Made by a program: the position numbers and the translations under genes. A stretch of 19,833 nt of DNA, from assembly GCA_900766495.1 (NCBI GenBank), contig CAAFVM010000023.1:1-19833 (forward strand), given 5' to 3'. The first letter of the stretch is position 1. Every line of letters begins with the position of its first letter. The DNA is from Clostridia bacterium (GTDB taxonomy: Bacteria > Bacillota > Clostridia > Christensenellales > Borkfalkiaceae). Shown here one piece after another: positions 16,079-19,833 of the stretch. The notes beneath the pieces were generated by a model that did not search any database, was not told where the DNA came from, and worked only from the letters and a program-made list of their open reading frames with translations.

Positions 16079-16184
16079 TTTTCACCGCGAAAAAGGTAAT
16101 TTTTTTGTAAACTTCGCGCCTTACTAAAAAATCTGAACAACCAAACTCCATTTTTCAACCGTCAATTGAGCGTAAACGAATTAT

Positions 16185-16250
16185 TTCTAATTCTTCGCGA
16201 CAAGCATTTTTTATAATTTCAGGTATTCCCCCGCGAAAGCAAGTATTAAT
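16185..16250 (+). repeat. Hairpin repeat with compensated arms
   Basis: This copy of the CCCCGCG...CGCGAGGG element reads CTT-CGCG on the left (16193-16199) and CGCG-a-AAG on the right (about 16232-16239). Relative to other copies the outer CCC/GGG pairs have become CTT/AAG, so pairing is kept although both arms changed. Confidence 0.7.
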
Positions 16251-16261
16251 AACAAGCCTCC

Positions 16262-16362
16262 GCGTTCGTTTCCACGAGATTCCTCGGCTTCGCTCGGAAT
16301 GACACATTTTTTCTTCTGTCATGTTGAGCAAGCGAAGCGCGTCGAAACATCTCGCGGAAGCG
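16262..16362 (-). repeat. TGTCATTCCGAG composite module, reverse copy
   Basis: Read on the minus strand it runs CGAGATGTTTCGAC...GCTCAACATGACAG...TGTCATTCCGAG...TCTCGTGGAAACG. The same order and nearly the same sequence are at 19771-19833 on the plus strand, and its right part is at 178-215 and 13889-13926. The ATGACA/TGTCAT arms form an internal hairpin. Bases 16363-16400 hold nothing that I recognise. Confidence 0.88.
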
Positions 16363-16400
16363 TTGCCAGAATAGCGGCGCTATTAAGTGTAAAAGAATTA

Positions 16401-16428
16401 TAAAAAACGGGCGACCAATGGTCGCCCC
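16401..16428 (-). terminator. Repeat-borne terminator of dxs
   Basis: Arms GGGCGACCA/TGGTCGCCC (16419-16427 and 16409-16417) form a 9-bp stem. On the minus strand the stem is followed by G and TTTTTT. It lies about 45 bases after the dxs stop and is the same hairpin module as 86-109. The short TTAAT-loop repeat (16439-16469) lies between it and the stop codon. Confidence 0.85.
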
Positions 16429-16438
16429 TACAATAAAA

Positions 16439-16469
16439 ATGCGTCTATAAGTCGATTAACGGCACTTTT
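16439..16469 (-). repeat. TTAAT-loop short repeat, copy 3
   Basis: On the minus strand, GTGCCG-TTAAT-CGACTTATAGACGCA followed by a T-rich stretch. It matches 363-394 closely and begins directly at the dxs stop codon. It is followed by the GGGCGACC hairpin, the same pairing of modules as after lexA (19436-19491). Confidence 0.8.
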
Positions 16470-18260
16470 CTAATTCTTCGCGGCAATACAAACGCCCGTA
16501 CCATCACGCAGAGGAAAATCAGAAAGAAATTCGGCTATAGCGGATGCGGTAATGCCGTTTAATTCGAGCTGACGGCTTATTTCGGCATGCGAAACAAAGC
16601 AATTTTGCACACCGAAAGTTTTTACCGAAACCGCAACGTTATTTTTAGCGTAAAACGCAAGCACGCTTTCGCCGAATCCGCCCGCAATAACGTTTTCTTC
16701 TACAGTAACTATCCGCCCGCCCGAAATTTCGGCGATTTTAAAAAGAACTTTTTCATCGAGCGGTTTAACGACTCTTGCGTTTATAACCAAAGTTTCAACT
16801 TCGCTTTTCCCAGCGGCTTCAAACGCAATTTTCAGCGCGCGCCCCCCTGCCGCAATTATGCACGGCATATGACGGTCGCTGTCGCTAAGGTTAAAAATAT
16901 TAACGGGATTACCGGTTTTATTATAAACCTCCCATAAAAAATCGCCGGTTATTTCGCTTGAACCGCCAAAATTTTCAGCCTTGCCGCACGGGTAGCGTAT
17001 AGCCACAGGCGAGTTAAGTTCAAGCGCGCGTTTAAAGCAAATTTCAAGCTCGGCTACGTCCTTGGGCGCGAAAATTGTTATGTCGGGAATCTGCCGCAAA
17101 TAGCTTAAATCAAACACTCCCTGATGAGTTTGCCCGTCGGCGCCGACAACGCCCGCCCTGTCTACCATAAAAATTACGGGCAGTTTTTGCAGGCACACGT
17201 CGGTTATTATCTGGTCGAACGCGCGCTGTAAAAACGTGGAATAAATAAACACCACGGGTTTAAGCCCCGCAAGAGCCGCGCCCGAAGCAAAACTAACCGC
17301 AAATTCTTCGCAAATGCCCGCGTCGAAAAAGCGTTCGGGATATTTTTCGGCAAACTCCGAAAGCCCCGTGCCGAATTTCATTCCCGCGCAAATTGCCGTG
17401 ATTTTCGGGTTTTCTTTGCAAAATTTAATTAAAAGCGGCGAAACGCAGTCGGCAAAACTGTTTTCTTTAACCGTCAAGCCGCCGCCCACGCCGTGGTAAT
17501 ATTCGGCGTTGTTTTCAGCCTGCGCAAGCCCTTTGCCCTTTACGGTTTTTATGTGCAGAAGCGCGGCTTTTTTGTTGTTTTTTATTTTTAAAAGTGCGGC
17601 TATAAGCTCTTTTTCGTCGTTTCCGTTCGGCTCGCTGTAATAATCGAGACCAAAAGACTCAACCGCTTTTTCAAGAACTCCGCTTTGTTCGAGCGAGCGG
17701 CAAACCCCGTTTTCGGCGGGAGAAATGCCCATTCCGTTGTCGTTATAAACAATTAAAAAGTTATCAGGTTTTTGCGCGGACGAGAAAATCGCCTCTAAAT
17801 TTTCTCCGTTAAAAAACGAGGCGTCGCCCACAAAACAAACTACCGAATAGTCTTCTTTTTTAAGGTCGCGCGCGAAACAATAGCCGAGCGCCGCCGAAAT
17901 CGACGTACCCGCATGTCCCGTGGTATACGCGTCGTACACGCTTTCGCCAACGCTTGTAAAACCGCTTATTCCTCCCTCTTTTCGCATGGTGCGGAACGCT
18001 TCGCGCCTGCCCGTAACAAGCTTGTGCGCGTATGCCTGATGCCCTACGTCGAAAACAAGTTTGTCGGTTTTAAAATCGTAAACGTAATGCAAGGCGACTA
18101 TGGCTTCAACCGCGCCCAACGCCGACGACGGATGCCCGCCGTTTTCGCTTACCGAAGATATTATTTCTTCGCGGATTTCGCCGCAAACCTGCGAAAGTTC
18201 GCTTATTTTAAGTTTTTTCAAATCGGCGGGAGAACCGATTTTTTCAAGCAATTTTTCCAT
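16470..18260 (-). CDS. dxs: 1-deoxy-D-xylulose-5-phosphate synthase (divergent)
   Basis: The 596-residue enzyme is the thiamine-diphosphate transketolase-fold enzyme that condenses pyruvate and glyceraldehyde-3-phosphate, the first step of the MEP isoprenoid pathway. Key residues are present: H43 (GGHPSS), H74 (DVGHQAY), G145D146, N175 and M177 in NDNGMGIS, E318 in ICEEFAV, and DRAGVVGADGQTHQGVFDLSYLR around H379. Oddities are a much shortened segment after ISPAENG (about 181-200), where typical enzymes carry a long helical linker, RYPCG (423-427) in place of the usual RYPRG, and a C-terminal tail ending IAAKN beyond the normal end. The tail codons and the TAG stop match the edge of a dispersed repeat. 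ATG 18260 has a modest AAGG site. The Cys-rich gene lies 92 bases upstream without a strong terminator, so the two may be co-transcribed. Confidence 0.9.
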   Translation of the reverse strand: MEKLLEKIGSPADLKKLKISELSQVCGEIREEIISSVSENGGHPSSALGAVEAIVALHYVYDFKTDKLVFDVGHQAYAHKLVTGRREAFRTMRKEGGISGFTSVGESVYDAYTTGHAGTSISAALGYCFARDLKKEDYSVVCFVGDASFFNGENLEAIFSSAQKPDNFLIVYNDNGMGISPAENGVCRSLEQSGVLEKAVESFGLDYYSEPNGNDEKELIAALLKIKNNKKAALLHIKTVKGKGLAQAENNAEYYHGVGGGLTVKENSFADCVSPLLIKFCKENPKITAICAGMKFGTGLSEFAEKYPERFFDAGICEEFAVSFASGAALAGLKPVVFIYSTFLQRAFDQIITDVCLQKLPVIFMVDRAGVVGADGQTHQGVFDLSYLRQIPDITIFAPKDVAELEICFKRALELNSPVAIRYPCGKAENFGGSSEITGDFLWEVYNKTGNPVNIFNLSDSDRHMPCIIAAGGRALKIAFEAAGKSEVETLVINARVVKPLDEKVLFKIAEISGGRIVTVEENVIAGGFGESVLAFYAKNNVAVSVKTFGVQNCFVSHAEISRQLELNGITASAIAEFLSDFPLRDGTGVCIAAKN

Positions 18261-18352
18261 TATTCAGCCTTTTTCGCAAGTTTTTTAACCTTTTGCTTTC
18301 TCAACCCGTCTTACTCTTTTACATTTTGCCCATTTTTCGGCAAAGCGCAAAA

Positions 18353-18718
18353 TCAATGCAAAACGCCGTGCCCGTGCGTGTGGTCGTGACAACCGCAATC
18401 GCATTCGTCTTCTTCGTCGCAATCGCAGTCGCAACAATCGTCGTCGCAATCGCAAGACGAATGCCCGTGCGAATGTTCATGCGCATGTCCGTCAGAAAAA
18501 GCCGAAAAATCGGCAGAGGCTTTTTTCGAATGCCCGCCTATTTCGTTGCCGTCAACCGAATCGATTTTAATCGAAGCGAAATCGTCGATATTCAGGCATT
18601 TTCCGCAGTTATCGCAAATTTTAAGCGGGTCGAGGTCGCAAAATTCACACTCGCCGCAGCCTATGCACTCGCGGTCGTATAACACGCACCGTTCTCCGTT
18701 CGTTTTATTTTTTTTCAT
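18353..18718 (-). CDS. Small Cys/His/Asp-rich putative metal-binding protein
   Basis: I do not recognise a named family for this 121-residue protein. Residues 1-45 contain eight cysteines in a compact pattern (C-VLYDRE-CIGCGECEFC-DLDPLKI-CDNCGKC), like a small zinc or iron-sulphur knuckle. A short linker follows. The C-terminal third holds nine more cysteines, ten histidines and many aspartates in runs such as HAHEHSHGH, CDCDDDCCDCDCD and CGCHDHTHGH, a composition suited to Zn, Ni, Cu or Co binding. No signal peptide or membrane segment is seen. ATG 18718 is preferred because AGGTG lies six bases before it; the in-frame GTG at 18727 is part of that site. It is divergent from lexA across a LexA box and upstream of dxs. 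Metal storage or chaperoning is an inference only. Confidence 0.8.
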   Translation of the reverse strand: MKKNKTNGERCVLYDRECIGCGECEFCDLDPLKICDNCGKCLNIDDFASIKIDSVDGNEIGGHSKKASADFSAFSDGHAHEHSHGHSSCDCDDDCCDCDCDEEDECDCGCHDHTHGHGVLH

Positions 18719-18743
18719 ATCGTTCACCTTTTTTGTTTTTTTG

Positions 18744-18757
18744 CGAACAAACGTTTG
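18744..18757. promoter_or_regulatory. LexA (SOS) box
   Basis: CGAACAAACGTTTG matches the Gram-positive LexA consensus CGAACnnnnGTTCG with one mismatch. It overlaps the first bases of the lexA -35, as expected for autorepression. It also lies only 26 bases upstream of the divergent Cys-rich gene and could repress that too. Confidence 0.88.
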
Positions 18758-18783
18758 ATTTTTGTTTAAATTTATGTTAAAAT
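18755..18783 (+). promoter_or_regulatory. Promoter of lexA
   Basis: TTGATT (18755-18760) is followed after 17 bases by TAAAAT (18778-18783), predicting a start near 18790. A CAGTA-AA-TACTG inverted repeat (18789-18800) lies at the start point and a CCTG/CAGG mini-hairpin just before the ribosome binding site. Confidence 0.82.
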
Positions 18784-18828
18784 GTATTCAGTAAATACTG
18801 CAAACAAGCCTGCTTACAGGGGGGTTTT

Positions 18829-19425
18829 ATGGGTAAAATTCAAGCCAAGCTCGACAGTGTGCACGAATTCGTTAAAAGTTACCAAAACAGCAACGGGTAT
18901 CCGCCGTCGGTTCGCGAAATCGCCGCGGCGCTGGGGATAAAATCTACCGCAACCGTGCATTACTACCTTAACAAACTTAAAGACGAGGGCGTTATTACCA
19001 AAAACGCCAACAAAAACAGGGCTATCGCGCTTACCGAAGAAGCCGTGCCGTTCGTTAGCGTTCCGCTTGTGGGAACCGTTACCGCAGGCACGCCCATTTT
19101 AGCCGTTGAAAACCTTGACGGGTATTATCCTCTGCCCACCGAGTTCGCGCGCGACGACGAAAAATCGTTTATGCTTCGCGTTCGCGGCGATTCTATGATT
19201 GAAGCGGGTATTTACGACGGCGATAAAATTATTTGCCGCAAGCAGGAAACCGCCGACAACGGCGACATAGTTGTTGCTTTAATTGACGACAGCGCAACCG
19301 TAAAGCGCTTTTTCAAACGCGACGGGCATATTATTTTGCACCCCGAAAACGAAAGGCTTTCGGATATAGTGCTTGACGACGTTGCCATTTTGGGCAAGGT
19401 TACCGGGCTTATGCGCAAATATTAA
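18829..19425 (+). CDS. lexA: LexA repressor
   Basis: The 198-residue protein is the SOS response repressor. RecA on single-stranded DNA triggers its self-cleavage, releasing DNA repair genes. The N-terminal winged helix-turn-helix (1-65) contains YPPSVREIAAALGIKSTATVHYYLNKL. The cleavage bond is A86-G87 in GTVTAGTP. The serine-lysine dyad is S122 (RGDSMIEAGI) and K159 (ATVKRF). All spacings fit the family. ATG 18829 follows an AGGGGGG site. A LexA box overlaps its promoter, so it should be autoregulated. A repeat-derived terminator follows. It is the only plus-strand gene in the window. Confidence 0.97.
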   Translation: MGKIQAKLDSVHEFVKSYQNSNGYPPSVREIAAALGIKSTATVHYYLNKLKDEGVITKNANKNRAIALTEEAVPFVSVPLVGTVTAGTPILAVENLDGYYPLPTEFARDDEKSFMLRVRGDSMIEAGIYDGDKIICRKQETADNGDIVVALIDDSATVKRFFKRDGHIILHPENERLSDIVLDDVAILGKVTGLMRKY

Positions 19426-19435
19426 TTGCTTTAAC

Positions 19436-19468
19436 GTGTTGTTAATCAACCTATATGCGGACTTTTTT
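19436..19468 (+). repeat. TTAAT-loop short repeat, copy 4
   Basis: Starting 11 bases after the lexA stop, GTTG-TTAAT-CAAC forms a short hairpin. It is followed by CTATATGCGGAC and a T-run. Compared with 4933-4964 (AGCCG-TTAAT-CGGCT) both arms differ but still pair. Confidence 0.72.
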
Positions 19469-19473
19469 ATAGA

Positions 19474-19502
19474 GGCGACCATCGGGTCGCCTTTTATTTT
19501 TC
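19474..19502 (+). terminator. Repeat-borne intrinsic terminator of lexA
   Basis: GGCGACC (19474-19480) and GGTCGCC (19485-19491) form a perfect 7-bp stem with an ATCG loop, followed by TTTTATTTTT. It lies about 48 bases past the lexA stop and is the third copy of the GGGCGACC hairpin module. Confidence 0.92.
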
Positions 19503-19748
19503 TAATTCCCCGCGGCAGGGTGTGTTCTGTTGTTTCAGTCTTCCTCCGCGAGGGTTAGTTAGCGCCGTTATTTTTTTTCCAGCGAACTTTTCTAATTCCC
19601 CGCGGCAGGGTGTGTTCTGTTGTTTAAGTATTCCTCCGCGAGGGTTAGTTAGCGCCGTTATTTTTTTCCAGCAACCTTTTCTAATTCCCCGCGGCAATGC
19701 GTTTGTGTTGTTTAAGTATTCCTCCGCGAGGGTTAGTTAGCGCCGTTA
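19501..19748 (+). repeat. Three tandem ~90-bp hairpin repeats
   Basis: Units begin TCTAATTCCCCGCGG at 19501, 19591 and 19680, giving periods of 90 and 89 bp. The third unit stops at about 19748. Each has a left arm CCCCGCGGCAGG (diverged in unit three) and a right arm CCTCCGCGAGGG. These pair as CCC/GGG, CGCGG/CCGCG and AGG/CCT with single-base bulges around a loop of about 25 bases. Units end TTAGTTAGCGCCGTTA, and the first two are followed by a T-run. Unlike CRISPR there are no unique spacers, and the units are nearly identical throughout. Confidence 0.93.
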
Positions 19749-19765
19749 CCCTTTATGCGGCTTCG

Positions 19766-19833
19766 CCTAGATGTTTCAACTACGCTCAACATGACAGATG
19801 AAAAAATGTGTCATTCCGAGCGAAGCCGAGGAA
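19766..19833 (+). repeat. TGTCATTCCGAG composite module cut by the contig end
   Basis: It contains GATGTTTCAAC, GCTCAACATGACAG and TGTCATTCCGAGCGAAG in the same order as the minus-strand copy at 16262-16362. The sequence stops inside the module. The assembly probably broke here because the repeat occurs many times in the genome. Confidence 0.88.

Noticed and set aside
15964..16158. 64-codon minus-strand frame upstream of glgB
   Set aside because: It spans the predicted -35, -10 and start site of the glgB promoter, so it could not be translated from that transcript, and it has no clear ribosome binding site.
18261..18352. Terminator between the Cys-rich gene and dxs
   Set aside because: A TTTGCC/GGCAAA stem exists but is not followed by a T-run on the minus strand.
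19494..19740. CRISPR array or coding repeat protein
   Set aside because: The units are near-identical along their whole ~90-bp length with no unique spacers and no cas genes. Open frames through them are repeat artefacts.

Overview
The window looks like one short-read contig from an uncultured Clostridia-type Firmicute. It starts with 20 bases of Illumina adapter and ends inside a dispersed repeat. The lineage call rests on the two-subunit GlgC/GlgD ADP-glucose pyrophosphorylase, a Bacillus/Clostridium-style LexA box (CGAACaaacGTTTG), AGGAG-type ribosome binding sites and TTGACA/TATAAT promoters. No rRNA or species marker is present, so it is an inference.

Layout: every gene except lexA is on the minus strand, so transcription runs from high to low coordinates. 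From the right, lexA (+, 18829-19425) is divergent from a 121-residue Cys/His/Asp-rich protein of unknown function (-). The shared intergenic region holds a LexA box over the lexA -35. Next comes dxs (MEP isoprenoid pathway), closed by a terminator hairpin carried in a dispersed repeat. After about 570 bp of repeats and promoter sequence comes the glycogen cluster: glgB, glgC, glgD, glgA, glgP and a GH13 neopullulanase/cyclomaltodextrinase-like amylase. Then follow tex (RNA-binding S1 protein), acpP (acyl carrier protein, with its own near-consensus promoter and terminator) and an M3 oligoendopeptidase (pepF-like).

How the genes work together: GlgC/GlgD make ADP-glucose, GlgA extends alpha-1,4 chains and GlgB adds alpha-1,6 branches. 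GlgP phosphorolyses the polymer, and the GH13 enzyme probably trims branched or short maltodextrins. Synthesis and mobilisation genes are therefore clustered in one direction. A strong promoter precedes glgB, with two TTTTGCAAAA palindromes 21 bp apart around its -35. A second -10-like box precedes glgC.

The non-coding DNA is more unusual than the genes. At least four intergenic islands (1-400, 13869-14004, 16185-16469, 19436-19833) are built from the same few modules in shuffled order and orientation, and a single module lies at 4926-4971. Several modules are hairpins whose arms change together between copies. Two copies act as apparent intrinsic terminators right after dxs and lexA. One repeat edge supplies the last codons and stop of dxs. 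Three tandem ~90-bp copies lie at 19501-19748. No CRISPR array, tRNA, rRNA, phage or transposase gene was seen.
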